A stretch of DNA of 64,000 nucleotides from an uncultured SAR86 cluster bacterium (GCA_902535365.1 CACATF010000001.1:318077-382076); one strand, 5' to 3'. Positions 8,197-17,730 are shown, counted from the first letter of the stretch. The notes: a model not told the origin generated them from the sequence alone. Made by a program: numbers and translations.

Positions 8197-10139
8197 GATG
8201 TAACTTGTATTAAATCTTCAATGATATTTAGTGATTGGTCAATCTCAGCATCTAGAACAAAGTCATAATCCTCATCTAAGTTTAGGTAGTCTTCATAAGT
8301 TTCAAGCTGATCTAGTCCCGAGATTTTTCTGTTAAGATTGATCAGTTCAAGTGTTTTTGTCCTATCTTCGTTCTGTCTGTTTTGCCGAGAGTTAAAATTA
8401 AGGCTGAGCACCTCATCTTTTTCATTACTCATTTTTATTTCAGAAATCTTTTGGTAATAAGGTGATTGATCAATTCTTTGAGAATGTGTTGCTGAGAAAT
8501 TATTTAAAGGCAAGGTTGGCTTTGCAAAGAACAATGCTTGATCAATTTGAGAGGGTTTGATTGCATTGTCATATCTGTCTTCACCAGCACCATCACTTTC
8601 TAGCAATGAGGGAAGCTCTAGGTCTGGTTCCACTCCTGCAAGCTGTGTTGGTTCTCCAGTTACCCTGTAATATAGCGAATCAGTTAACTTAATTTGACCA
8701 TTGATGGTATTTTTAAATCTCTGAACACTCCCTTTACCAAATGTGGTTTGCCCAACCACCAGAGCTCTATTGTAATCCTGCATTGCTCCAGCAAAAATTT
8801 CAGAAGCTGATGCAGAAAATTTATTTACCAATACTATTAGTGGTTTATTCCAAGTTCTTGTTGTTTGCCAAGTCGTATAGATTTCCAGTTCTCTCTCTGG
8901 GCTTTTCACTTGCACTGTCGGTCCAGAATCAATAAATAATCTGGTTAATGAATCAGCTTCATGAAGAAAACCACCTCCATTGTTTCTCAAATCTAAGATA
9001 ACGCCATCAACTCCACTTAACTTGAAATCAATAAGAAAGCGTTTGATATCTTGTGTGGCACTTTTGCATCCATATTGGCTGATTCTCAAGCACTCAATAT
9101 CACTATAAAAAGATGGAAGCTTTATATACCCAATTTCATAATTATCCATTTCAATCACTTCTTTTGAGGCATCACTTTCTTCCAAAGATACCTTTCCACG
9201 TTCAAGCTCAATTATTTTAGTTGTACTGTCTGTTTCAACTTCAAGTTTTACAATAGTTCCTTCATCGCCGCGGATAGAGTCAACAATATCATCAAGCCGC
9301 CACCCAATAACATTCTCCATAACACCATCACTGCCTTGACCAACAGAGATAATTCTGTCGCCCACATTAATTTTCTTTGAATTTATGGCAGGACCACCTG
9401 GCATTAACTCTTCAATCTTAGCTTTTTCATTCTCATAGCCTAAAATCGCTCCTATCCCTTCAAACGAAAGATTCATTCTTAGATTCCAGTTTTCAATGTC
9501 CCTTTGAGAGAAGTATGAAGAGTGAGGATCAAGAAGAGATAGAAAATTATTTGCAAGTACACCAAATTTATCAGAAGCTCTTATCTTCTTTAATGAAGAA
9601 ATTCTATCTTTATAATTATTTAGTAGCTCCTTGCGTGCCTCTTCAAAATCATCACCATCAAGCATTTTTACAATTAATTCGTTTTTAATTATCTTGCGTT
9701 CATAATCCTCGATTTCGTCTTTATTATTCATAAAGCCCCTGTCTTTATTGAAGGAAATGGATTCATCAAGATCAAAATTAAACCTATATTTCATAAGAAG
9801 ATCTTTTCTAAGTTCGAGAGAAAGAGAGTACCTATCATAAAAGACCTCAACAACATTATTTAAAACATCGTAGGTGTTGGTTAATTCTTCACTTTGAAAC
9901 TTTGAGATATCACTTTCCAAAAAAATTGATTTCTGTGGATCAAGTTTATTGATGAAATCAGATAGAAACTCTCCATCAATATCTTGTTGAGCATTAAAAT
10001 CTAAGATTGAAGAGTTTTCAAACGCAAATGTAATTGAATTAAACTCTTCTTGGTAATCAATATCACTCTTGTTTGTCTCATTTGAACACGAGCTTAAGAG
10101 AATAAGAGCAATTAACCTAAAAAACTGATTTAATGCCAT
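8193..10139 (-). CDS. prc: Tail-specific protease Prc/Tsp (S41A), lipoprotein form
   Basis: Carboxy-terminal processing protease of the periplasm. I choose the ATG at 10139 because it gives a lipoprotein signal peptide (MALNQFFRLIALILLSSC, lipobox LSSC at 15-18), unlike the cleaved signal of E. coli Tsp. The 648-residue protein has an N-terminal helical domain, a PDZ domain with FEGIGAILGYE and GGPA, then the S41 catalytic domain with Ser in NKFSASASEIFAGA and Lys in TTFGKGSVQ, and the C-terminal Tsp-type extension. It overlaps the acyltransferase gene by 23 bases. Likely role: trimming envelope proteins, possibly cell-wall hydrolase turnover. Confidence 0.92.
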   Translation of the reverse strand: MALNQFFRLIALILLSSCSNETNKSDIDYQEEFNSITFAFENSSILDFNAQQDIDGEFLSDFINKLDPQKSIFLESDISKFQSEELTNTYDVLNNVVEVFYDRYSLSLELRKDLLMKYRFNFDLDESISFNKDRGFMNNKDEIEDYERKIIKNELIVKMLDGDDFEEARKELLNNYKDRISSLKKIRASDKFGVLANNFLSLLDPHSSYFSQRDIENWNLRMNLSFEGIGAILGYENEKAKIEELMPGGPAINSKKINVGDRIISVGQGSDGVMENVIGWRLDDIVDSIRGDEGTIVKLEVETDSTTKIIELERGKVSLEESDASKEVIEMDNYEIGYIKLPSFYSDIECLRISQYGCKSATQDIKRFLIDFKLSGVDGVILDLRNNGGGFLHEADSLTRLFIDSGPTVQVKSPERELEIYTTWQTTRTWNKPLIVLVNKFSASASEIFAGAMQDYNRALVVGQTTFGKGSVQRFKNTINGQIKLTDSLYYRVTGEPTQLAGVEPDLELPSLLESDGAGEDRYDNAIKPSQIDQALFFAKPTLPLNNFSATHSQRIDQSPYYQKISEIKMSNEKDEVLSLNFNSRQNRQNEDRTKTLELINLNRKISGLDQLETYEDYLNLDEDYDFVLDAEIDQSLNIIEDLIQVTS

Positions 10140-11013
10140 ATCTTTGCTTTTCTCTTTCAATGATTTGATCTTTTTCTTCCCAAATTTCTTCAAGGAATGC
10201 TTTAAGTTTCGCTCTTAATTCATCATTGTTTGAATAATCTTGCCCTCTGAGCTCTTCTGGTATCTTATAGGTATTGATAGTGACGCTTGCTTGACGTAAA
10301 TCTCCACACAGAAAGTCCCAAAAACCACGTTTATCGGAGTTGTAGACAAGAGTAATATCAGTGAGGTGATCTATGTATGGCATGACCTCTAGTGTGTAAC
10401 CCATCCCACCAATTTTGGGAGGCATTAAGTTTTTAAATTTGCTGTTTGAGGCATCGTACTTTTCTTTATCAATCCTTGTGCCTTCAATAAATCCCGCCAC
10501 ATTAGTTGGAAAGAGCTCATAAACCTTGCAGGCGCGAAGAGTAGCTTGTTTGTCTGTTTTAGCAAGTTCAGGATTAGCCATAATGGCTTCTTTAGATCTT
10601 CTTACCACATAAGGCATAGCTAAACCAAGATTTGCAGTCCAAGTTAACGGCAACCACCAAAGTTGCGATTTCATGAAAATTCTTGGAACGCTTTGTAAGG
10701 TATTAGTGAAGTAAAGAAATAGAAATATATCTGCCCAGCTTAAATGATTGATGGTTGTAAATTGCCAAATATCTTTTTTGAGTTTTTCCATGCCTTCAAC
10801 TCTATAATCAGCACCATGCATTAAATCTTGTATACGGCTATTAAAAAATAGATACAACTCTGCCAACCTTTCATTGAGCTTAAGAATAAGTATTTGAAAT
10901 GGTTTGATTGGAATAAGTCTTAAAAAACCCAATGGGGTTACAATCAGTATGACCCAGATTGCATTCAGCAAAACAAGCAAAAAAGTTATACACCCTCTAA
11001 TAGTTCTTATCAT
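10117..11013 (-). CDS. PlsC-type acyltransferase (YihG-like)
   Basis: Inner-membrane acyltransferase of the glycerophosphate acyltransferase superfamily, 298 residues. An N-terminal membrane helix (about 4-25) precedes the catalytic NHLSWAD motif (His-x4-Asp), and the substrate-binding motif FIEGTR follows about 85 residues later. Among characterised proteins it most resembles E. coli YihG/YihE-neighbour type acyltransferases, linked to unusual lysophospholipid acylation; the substrate is not decided by the sequence. The ATG at 11013 overlaps the mazG stop (ATGA), preferred over an ATG at 11028. Confidence 0.83.
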   Translation of the reverse strand: MIRTIRGCITFLLVLLNAIWVILIVTPLGFLRLIPIKPFQILILKLNERLAELYLFFNSRIQDLMHGADYRVEGMEKLKKDIWQFTTINHLSWADIFLFLYFTNTLQSVPRIFMKSQLWWLPLTWTANLGLAMPYVVRRSKEAIMANPELAKTDKQATLRACKVYELFPTNVAGFIEGTRIDKEKYDASNSKFKNLMPPKIGGMGYTLEVMPYIDHLTDITLVYNSDKRGFWDFLCGDLRQASVTINTYKIPEELRGQDYSNNDELRAKLKAFLEEIWEEKDQIIEREKQRYGIKSVF

Positions 11014-11789
11014 TTTACTTCCTGCCAAAGTTGTTCCATCTCTTCTAAACTCATATCATCCAAGTTTTTTCCACGTTCTTTTGATAAATTTTCCATATCT
11101 TTGAATCTTTTTTCAAATTTTAGGTTTGTTTTTCTAATGACATCCTCGGGTTCAATATCATAGTAACGAGAAAGGTTAACTAATGTAAAAAATATATCAC
11201 CCATTTCCTCCGAGATGCCTGCTTTAGATTTTTTCTCATGCTCAAATTTCAATTCTGATATTTCTTCATCAAGTTTTTTCATTACTTCATTAGCATCATT
11301 CCAATCAAAACCAACACGTTTTGCTCTTTTTTGTAATTTCTTTGCTCTTGTAAGGCTTGGAAGGTTGCTAGGAACGTCATCTAAAATTGAATCGAGGTTT
11401 TTATCTTTTCTCTCTTGCGCTTTAACATCTTCCCATATCTCTAAGCTTCCTTCTGCAGTATCTGTCGAGCTATCTGCAAAGACATGTGGATGTCGTCTTA
11501 TAAGTTTTGAGTTCAGCTCGTCAACAACCTCATTAAGGTTAAAAATGTTTTGCTCTTTTGCCATTTCGGCATGAAATACGATCTGAAATAATAAATCTCC
11601 TAATTCGGCTTTTAAGCTTTCAAAATCTTCTCTTTCGATCGCATCAGCAACTTCATAAGCTTCTTCTATTGCGCAGGATGCAATTGATTTAAAGTCTTGC
11701 TCTCTATCCCAAGGGCAGCCAGTATCAGGATTCCTTAATTTTTTGAAAGTGGAAAGCAGCTCTTCAAGACTATTTGCTAATTTGCTCAT
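11010..11789 (-). CDS. mazG: Nucleoside triphosphate pyrophosphohydrolase MazG
   Basis: Hydrolyses (d)NTPs to NMP and PPi, a housecleaning enzyme. The 259-residue protein has two MazG domains: the first begins GCPWDREQDF and carries the metal-binding pattern EEAYEVADAI with ELGDLL; the second has EISELKFE and EEMGDIFFTLVNL. Length agrees with E. coli MazG (263). The start lies within the last 20 bases of the sirtuin gene, and the stop overlaps the acyltransferase start, so it is part of the same operon. Confidence 0.93.
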   Translation of the reverse strand: MSKLANSLEELLSTFKKLRNPDTGCPWDREQDFKSIASCAIEEAYEVADAIEREDFESLKAELGDLLFQIVFHAEMAKEQNIFNLNEVVDELNSKLIRRHPHVFADSSTDTAEGSLEIWEDVKAQERKDKNLDSILDDVPSNLPSLTRAKKLQKRAKRVGFDWNDANEVMKKLDEEISELKFEHEKKSKAGISEEMGDIFFTLVNLSRYYDIEPEDVIRKTNLKFEKRFKDMENLSKERGKNLDDMSLEEMEQLWQEVK

Positions 11790-12519
11790 AGATATTTTCT
11801 AGTTTTTCATTAATTACAAACTCTGCAGCAGAATCAAATGGTGTTGAGTCATAATTAAGAATGATTAGTTTAGCATTATTATTTAAAGCTATTCTTGGAA
11901 AATGATTTGCTGGTGAAACCTTTAAAGAGCTCCCCATAACAATGAAATATCTGCATTGACTAGATTTTTCTTTAGCCAGTGATAGTTTTGCTGAGTCTAA
12001 TTGCTGACCAAAAGAAATGGTTGCAACCTTTACATAGCCATTTTGACATTTAGGACACAGTGGAAAGTTATCTGCTTTGCTATATTCTTCATAAAAGTCT
12101 TTGACATCATATTCCTCATTGCAATTAAGGCATGCTGCTTTTCGAGTTGTGCCATGAATTTCAATTATTTGGTCTGGCAAGCACTCCTCTGACGTATGTA
12201 ACCCATCAATATTCTGAGTTATATGAGAGTTAAGATGATTTCTTTTCAATGCTTTTTCAATTAGAGCATGCATTTTCGTTGGTTTTGCATTAGTTAGCTC
12301 ATGATGAATGGCTATATTGTTCTGCCAAGATTTTTTTCTCGATTCTGTCGAGGTTAAATAGTCAGAAAAATGCACTGGTTTATTTTTAGTCCAAAAACCC
12401 TTAGCATCAGACCTAAAATCAGGCAGCCCTGCGGCGGTACTTAATCCTGCACCTGAAAGGAACGTAATGGCATCATCCCCTTCAATGATTTGTTTTAAAG
12501 TTTTAAAATAGTCTTCCAA
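11770..12519 (-). CDS. cobB: NAD-dependent protein deacylase (sirtuin)
   Basis: Sir2-family enzyme that removes acyl groups from lysine using NAD. Visible motifs: GAGLSTAAGLPDFRS (NAD binding), TQNIDGLH, the catalytic His in EIHGTT, a zinc site CLNC...CPKC, and GSSLKVSP. It is 249 residues long. The conserved GAGLS motif begins only about 22 residues from the first codon, which forces the start to be at or very near the TTG at 12519; no ATG is available. That TTG shares its base with the ATG of divergent nadK. A TATATT lies six bases upstream, so the mRNA is probably leaderless. Confidence 0.9.
   Translation of the reverse strand: MEDYFKTLKQIIEGDDAITFLSGAGLSTAAGLPDFRSDAKGFWTKNKPVHFSDYLTSTESRKKSWQNNIAIHHELTNAKPTKMHALIEKALKRNHLNSHITQNIDGLHTSEECLPDQIIEIHGTTRKAACLNCNEEYDVKDFYEEYSKADNFPLCPKCQNGYVKVATISFGQQLDSAKLSLAKEKSSQCRYFIVMGSSLKVSPANHFPRIALNNNAKLIILNYDSTPFDSAAEFVINEKLENIYEQISK
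12504..12509 (+). promoter_or_regulatory. -10 element (TAAAAT) of nadK
   Basis: TAAAAT with nine bases to the ATG of nadK, placing initiation two or three bases before the start codon. The element lies inside the coding sequence of the divergent sirtuin. Confidence 0.45.
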
Positions 12520-13355
12520 TGTTTAAATATAAAAAATTATTAGTTGTAGCATACGACCAAGAAAAGACCCAAAGTGCTCTTGCGCATGTTAGTCAAATTC
12601 TATCAGAGAATAATGTTTCTTTCGTAACATATACGCCTAAAACAGACCTGCCTTCCACGGATGGCATAGATTTAATCACTGTAATTGGGGGTGATGGATC
12701 CATGCTCTCTGCTGCAAAAGATTTTCAACATCTTGATGTGCCTTTTGTGGGGATTAATCTTGGTAAAGTTGGCTTTATGGCTGATCTTGATTATGGAAGT
12801 GTTGATCAAAATTTAATAGAGGTATTAAAGGGTAACTGTTTGCCTGAAACCAAAGAAACAATTGACTGTATCTATAATGGCAAGATTTATACAGCCTATA
12901 ACGAAATTGTTTTGCACACACAAAAAAGCTACAAGCTTATGCAATTCGAAGTGAAGGTAAATGATAATTTTGTCTATCGCAAAAGGGCAGATGGTCTAAT
13001 CATATCTACCTCAAATGGCTCAACCGCTTACTCCTTGTCTGCCGGGGGACCAATTGTTTCTCCTGATGTTAGTGCTTTGGTCATTACTTCTCTAAATCCT
13101 TTGTCTTTATCAGCTAGACCTTTGCTTATTCCTACAGATTCTAAGGTTGAGGTGTCTTTAACAAAAACACCACCTAACACCGATAGCTATATCATTATTG
13201 ATGGCAATGAGGAAATCAAAGTTGAGGAAGGCTTGAGTACATTTAAAATCCAAAAAAGCGCAAAAGGTTTTAAATTATTACATCCTTTGGATCATGACTT
13301 CTATACAGCTTGTAGGGATAAGCTTAATTGGAGTCTCTCTAAGGACGAAAAATAG
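12519..13355 (+). CDS. nadK: NAD kinase
   Basis: Phosphorylates NAD to NADP. The 278-residue protein carries the GGDGSML nucleotide-binding motif near residue 54 and the NGSTAYSLSAGGPI substrate motif, both diagnostic. Length is normal (E. coli 292). The start ATG shares its first base with the TTG start of the divergent NAD-consuming sirtuin, so the promoters of each gene must lie in the coding region of the other. It is followed after 34 bases by galU. Confidence 0.95.
   Translation: MFKYKKLLVVAYDQEKTQSALAHVSQILSENNVSFVTYTPKTDLPSTDGIDLITVIGGDGSMLSAAKDFQHLDVPFVGINLGKVGFMADLDYGSVDQNLIEVLKGNCLPETKETIDCIYNGKIYTAYNEIVLHTQKSYKLMQFEVKVNDNFVYRKRADGLIISTSNGSTAYSLSAGGPIVSPDVSALVITSLNPLSLSARPLLIPTDSKVEVSLTKTPPNTDSYIIIDGNEEIKVEEGLSTFKIQKSAKGFKLLHPLDHDFYTACRDKLNWSLSKDEK
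12526..12531 (-). promoter_or_regulatory. -10 element (TATATT) of the sirtuin operon
   Basis: On the minus strand TATATT is followed by six bases and the TTG start at 12519. It lies inside the first codons of nadK. Confidence 0.45.
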
Positions 13356-13375
13356 AAGAAATTCACCACTTTCTG

Positions 13376-13381
13376 TATAAT
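13376..13381 (+). promoter_or_regulatory. -10 element (TATAAT) of galU
   Basis: Perfect TATAAT eight bases before the galU ATG, in the 34-base gap after nadK. Predicts a leader of about two bases and no room for a ribosome-binding site. Confidence 0.6.
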
Positions 13382-13389
13382 CCAACACA

Positions 13390-14256
13390 ATGAAAATTAA
13401 AAAAGCAGTTTTTCCTGTAGCAGGGTTTGGAACAAGATTCTTACCAGCAACAAAAGCAACTCCAAAAGAGATGCTCCCTGTTGTTGATAAGCCAATTATT
13501 CAATATGCAGTTGAAGAAGCTGCTGCAGCTGGCATAGAAGAATTTATTTTCATTACTCATCATGCAAAAAGAGCTATTGATGATCATTTTGATGAAAATC
13601 ATGAGCTTGTTGATGCTCTATCAAAGAATAATAAAACTGAATTTTTAAAAAAGATTCAAAATATAGGCGGTAAGCAGGCAAAATTTACCTTCATAAGACA
13701 AGGTGAGCCTAAAGGCCTTGGTCACGCTATAGGATGTGCCAAGCATGTCATTGAAAACAATGAGAGTTTTGCAGTGATATTGGCAGATGATCTGATGATG
13801 ACAGAGGGCAAAAATGTTTTGGAGCAGATGATCGAGGTAGCTAGAGAAAAGGATGCCCAAGTATTAGGTTTAGAACGGATTGAAGGTGAAGACATATCAA
13901 AGTTTGGAGTCGTCGACCCAATAGAAACTGGCAAAATTTGCACATTGAAAGGCATTGTTGAGAAACCTAGTTTTTCAGAAGCACCTTCTGAGCTAGCTGT
14001 AGTGGGCAGATATATTTTTAATGGCTCAATTTTTGATCATATAAATAATGATGCGCCGGGCATAAATGGTGAGATACAAATCACCGATGCAATCCTGAGT
14101 GATATTGCCAACTTTGTTGGTTATGAGTTTGATGGTAGGCGTTTTGATTGCGGGAGCAAAATAGGGTATCTAAAAGCTAATATTGAGTTTGGTCTAGCAG
14201 ATGGTGAATTAGGGTCTGAATTAGCTGAATATTTAAAAGGAAAGAAAGATTTATAA
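13390..14256 (+). CDS. galU: UTP-glucose-1-phosphate uridylyltransferase
   Basis: Makes UDP-glucose from UTP and glucose-1-phosphate for cell-envelope glycans. The 288-residue protein begins with the nucleotidyltransferase signature FPVAGFGTRFLPATKA and KEMLPVVDKP, followed by QYAVEEA and the metal-binding ILADDLMM. Length matches GalU. Its end overlaps the probable ATT start of pyrD by eight bases, so pyrD is likely co-transcribed and translationally coupled. Confidence 0.95.
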   Translation: MKIKKAVFPVAGFGTRFLPATKATPKEMLPVVDKPIIQYAVEEAAAAGIEEFIFITHHAKRAIDDHFDENHELVDALSKNNKTEFLKKIQNIGGKQAKFTFIRQGEPKGLGHAIGCAKHVIENNESFAVILADDLMMTEGKNVLEQMIEVAREKDAQVLGLERIEGEDISKFGVVDPIETGKICTLKGIVEKPSFSEAPSELAVVGRYIFNGSIFDHINNDAPGINGEIQITDAILSDIANFVGYEFDGRRFDCGSKIGYLKANIEFGLADGELGSELAEYLKGKKDL

Positions 14257-15226
14257 ATTTCTAAGAACATTAATATTTTTAATACCTCCTGAAACAGCGC
14301 ATTACCTATCAAGCATTTTCTTAAAAATTTTCTCTCGGTTTTATCGTTTTAAACAAACAGTAACTGAGGTTAAGGGTCTTAAAGTCAAAAATAAATTAGG
14401 TTTAGCTGCTGGCATGGATAAAAATGGTGAGATCATTGATCAAATGGATCACATTGGTTTCGGTTTCATTGAAATTGGTACTGTTACTCCAAAACCACAA
14501 TATGGAAATCCTAAACCCAGACTTAAAAGATTGGTTAAAGAAGAGTCTTTAATTAACAGTTTGGGGTTCAACAATAGAGGAGCTGACAATCTCCTGAAAA
14601 GATTAGTTAATCGAAATAAAAATATTACTCTTGGTATCAACATTGGTCCAAACAAAACCACACCTTTCGATCAAGTCCATGAGGATTATATTTTCTGCAT
14701 GCAAAAACTTGCTAGGTTTGCAGATTACATCACCATCAATATATCCTCGCCCAATACAGCAAACCTCAGAGAGTTTCATAAAAGAGAAAACCTTGAAAGA
14801 CTTTTAAACTTAGTTATTGATGAGAGAAATGCAACGCCAAACAAACCTAAATTATTTGTTAAATTCTCCCCAGATGAAGACTTAAAAATTTATGCAGACA
14901 TGATTGAGCTAATTAATTCAATCGAAATAGACGGGGTGATAGTATCCAATACGACCAATGATTCTGACTTAAAAAACAGTGTTGGCGTATCAAAGATTCC
15001 AGGCGGTTTATCAGGAAAAATTCTTTCAAATAAATCAAACAGACTTCTAAATTTTGTAAATGAGAATTTGAATGATAAAAAAATTCTTGTTGCAGTTGGT
15101 GGTGTTTTTGATGTAGATTCTTATAACGAAAAACTTGATCTTGGTGCTGATCTGGTCCAAATGTATACTGGTTTGATCTATGAGGGCCCTAATCAAGTGA
15201 GAGAAATTATAAGAAATGGCAAGTAA
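14249..15226 (+). CDS. pyrD: Dihydroorotate dehydrogenase (quinone), apparent ATT start
   Basis: Class 2 membrane-associated enzyme oxidising dihydroorotate to orotate with quinone. Homology clearly extends upstream of the first ATG (14414): the frame reads LGLAAGMDKNG across it and, further up, IYKFLRTLIFLIPPETAHY, matching the start of E. coli PyrD. The frame is open back to a stop at 14234 and holds no ATG, GTG or TTG before 14414. ATT at 14249 gives 325 residues, near the family length, and overlaps galU by eight bases. FMN and substrate motifs (NISSPNTANLR, KFSPD, VSNTT, GGLSG) are present. Starting at 14414 would remove the membrane helices and part of the active site. Confidence 0.85.
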   Translation: MYKFLRTLIFLIPPETAHYLSSIFLKIFSRFYRFKQTVTEVKGLKVKNKLGLAAGMDKNGEIIDQMDHIGFGFIEIGTVTPKPQYGNPKPRLKRLVKEESLINSLGFNNRGADNLLKRLVNRNKNITLGINIGPNKTTPFDQVHEDYIFCMQKLARFADYITINISSPNTANLREFHKRENLERLLNLVIDERNATPNKPKLFVKFSPDEDLKIYADMIELINSIEIDGVIVSNTTNDSDLKNSVGVSKIPGGLSGKILSNKSNRLLNFVNENLNDKKILVAVGGVFDVDSYNEKLDLGADLVQMYTGLIYEGPNQVREIIRNGK

Positions 15227-17699
15227 ATCTTTAGTAATTGTTGAGTCACCATCAAAAGCAAAAACAATAAGCAAATATCTCGGGAACGAATATATCGTTA
15301 AATCCAGTGTTGGTCATGTAAGAAGGCTGCCTAAGGGAAGCAAAGCAATTGATTTAACAAACTGGGATGTTAACTATGAGATAGATCCAAAAAAAGAAAA
15401 AGTTGTAAAAGATCTTAAATCATCCGCTAAAAAAGTAGAAAATGTTTTTCTTGCTACTGACTTAGATAGAGAAGGTGAAGCTATTGCATGGCATCTAAAA
15501 GAAATATTAGGAAAGAAACTAAATTATTCACGTGTAAGATTTAATGAGATCACTAAAGCAGCAATACAAGAAGCCTTTGAAGCACCAGGTGACCTTGATG
15601 ATGGTTTAATTGATGCTCAAAAAACACGCAGGATTCTAGATCGAATAGTTGGTTATGACCTTTCAAGCCTTCTATGGCAAAAAATAGGTAGTTACGGAAA
15701 ACTTTCAGCAGGTCGTGTTCAGTCTGTTGCTGTCAGGTTGGTAGTTGATAGAGAAAAAGAAATTAAATCATTCTCTCCAAAAGAATACTGGGAGCTTGAA
15801 GTTGCAATTAAGCATGAGGAAAGAGAGGTAATCTTTAAACTCAATACCAAAAAATCAAACCTTGATTTAAACAATGAGGAAGAAGCAACAAAACTTGAGG
15901 AATTGCTCTTAAGTTCAGAGCTTGAAATAACTGCAAATGAGAAATCTAAGAGAAAAATACCTGTTAAGCCTCCTTTTATAACATCTACATTGCAACAAAC
16001 AGCAAGTTCTATGCTGGGCTATAGCTTGTCTAAAACAATGAAGCTTGCACAAGATTTATATACTGGTGGTTATATCTCATACATGAGAACTGATTCACCA
16101 AACCTTAGTGTCTTAGCTCAAAATAATTGCAAACAATACCTTCTTGATAAATATGGAGAAACTTATTCAACTCCAAGAAATTTTTCCTCAAAAGCATCAA
16201 ATTCACAAGAAGCACACGAAGCTATCAGGCCAACAGATGTTACTTTTACACACAATGAGCTTTCGCTTAGTGCAGATCATAAAAAGTTATACAAATTAAT
16301 ATGGGATAGATTCGTTGCATCACAAATGCCACAGCCTGAGATAAATGTGAATAGCATCAAAGCCAAAGTTGGTGACAATATTTTAGAAACTTCACTCAGC
16401 AGCATAAGTTTTGATGGTTTTTATAAAGTCATGCCTCCTGGAAAGAACAGTGGCTATGTTGATTACGATTTAGAATCATTAAAAATTGGCTTAAACAAAG
16501 AGATTTCAAAAGTTACTAAATCGCAACATTTCACAAAACCACCATCAAGGTATTCTGAAGCAAGTCTAGTAAAAGAACTAGAAAAGAGAGGTATTGGCAG
16601 ACCATCAACATACCAGGAAATAATTACCAATATCCAAGAAAGAGGTTATGTCAGAAGTGAAAGCAAAAGGCTCTATGCAACAAAGATTGCTAACCTTATT
16701 TCTGATCGATTGTTTAAATCATTCAATAGAGTCATGGACTATGGCTTTACTGCAGAGATGGAAAAAAGTCTTGATGAAGTAGCAGAGGGCAAAGAAGATT
16801 GGAAAAAATTATTGGAAAGTTTTTATAAAGATTTTACTGAGGCAAAAGAAAATGCTTCCCAAACTATGGAAAGAAATGCTCCAATCAATACTGATGTTGA
16901 CTGTTATGCATGCGGTAAAAGAAAAATGCATTTGAGAACAAATCAAAATGGTCAATTTTTAGGGTGCGAGGGATACTTAGAAGAAGGTGATGAGCAATGC
17001 AAAAATACATACTCGTTAATTTCTGTTGATCTGTTTGATGATAATGATGATAAGGAAGCAGAGAGTATATTCAATAAAACAAAATGTGATATTTGTGGTT
17101 CAGTTATGGATGGATACATAATAGATGAAAAAAGAAAACTTCATATATGTGCAAACTCTCCTATTTGTTCAGGAACCAAACTTGAAGAAGGAGAATTCAT
17201 TAAACCTAAGAACGATGAAGAAGATTTAATTGATTGTCATAAGTGCTCAGGAAAAATGGAATTGAAGCTTGGCAGGTTTGGAAAATATTACGCATGCCAA
17301 GAATGCGATGCCACAAGACAATTAATGAAAAACGGTGAGTTGAAACCTATTTTCATGGATCCTATCAGAATGGAAGATCTAAAATGTCAAAAATGTGATG
17401 ATATCTATTTACTAAGAGACAGCCTTAAAGGACTATTTTTAGCAGCCTCCCAGTTCCCGAAAAATAGAGAAACAAGAGCTCCTTTAATTACAGAAATAAA
17501 ACCTATTGCGAATGATCTGCCAGAAAAATACCATCATTTTTCTTCAGCACCAGATAACGATCCTGATGGTGAACCATTGGTCGTTCGCTTTAATAGAAAA
17601 GATGGAACCCATAATCTTTCTGCAGAGAGCGGGGGCAAGAAAAAGAAGATTTTTTATGCTTACAAAGATGGTTCCTGGAAAGAAATGTCCAGAGATTAG
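15216..17699 (+). CDS. topA: DNA topoisomerase I
   Basis: Relaxes negative supercoils. The 827-residue protein opens with the TOPRIM motif IVESPSKAKTI (8-18), continues with TDLDREGEAIAWHL (81-94) and has the active-site tyrosine Y289 in ISYMRTDS. The C-terminal part carries zinc-ribbon repeats (CYACGKRKM, CDICGSVMDG, CHKCSGKMELKLG, CQKCDDIY), so the full E. coli-like layout is kept. The start overlaps pyrD by 11 bases. No SOS-type operator is present at its own start. Confidence 0.96.
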   Translation: MASKSLVIVESPSKAKTISKYLGNEYIVKSSVGHVRRLPKGSKAIDLTNWDVNYEIDPKKEKVVKDLKSSAKKVENVFLATDLDREGEAIAWHLKEILGKKLNYSRVRFNEITKAAIQEAFEAPGDLDDGLIDAQKTRRILDRIVGYDLSSLLWQKIGSYGKLSAGRVQSVAVRLVVDREKEIKSFSPKEYWELEVAIKHEEREVIFKLNTKKSNLDLNNEEEATKLEELLLSSELEITANEKSKRKIPVKPPFITSTLQQTASSMLGYSLSKTMKLAQDLYTGGYISYMRTDSPNLSVLAQNNCKQYLLDKYGETYSTPRNFSSKASNSQEAHEAIRPTDVTFTHNELSLSADHKKLYKLIWDRFVASQMPQPEINVNSIKAKVGDNILETSLSSISFDGFYKVMPPGKNSGYVDYDLESLKIGLNKEISKVTKSQHFTKPPSRYSEASLVKELEKRGIGRPSTYQEIITNIQERGYVRSESKRLYATKIANLISDRLFKSFNRVMDYGFTAEMEKSLDEVAEGKEDWKKLLESFYKDFTEAKENASQTMERNAPINTDVDCYACGKRKMHLRTNQNGQFLGCEGYLEEGDEQCKNTYSLISVDLFDDNDDKEAESIFNKTKCDICGSVMDGYIIDEKRKLHICANSPICSGTKLEEGEFIKPKNDEEDLIDCHKCSGKMELKLGRFGKYYACQECDATRQLMKNGELKPIFMDPIRMEDLKCQKCDDIYLLRDSLKGLFLAASQFPKNRETRAPLITEIKPIANDLPEKYHHFSSAPDNDPDGEPLVVRFNRKDGTHNLSAESGGKKKKIFYAYKDGSWKEMSRD

Positions 17700-17730
17700 T
17701 AAAAACACTTTAATAATTCATAAAAGCACC

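Noticed and set aside
14414-14416. ATG at 14414 as the pyrD start
   Set aside because: It interrupts the conserved LGLAAGMDKNG motif and would remove about 55 homologous residues and the membrane helices.
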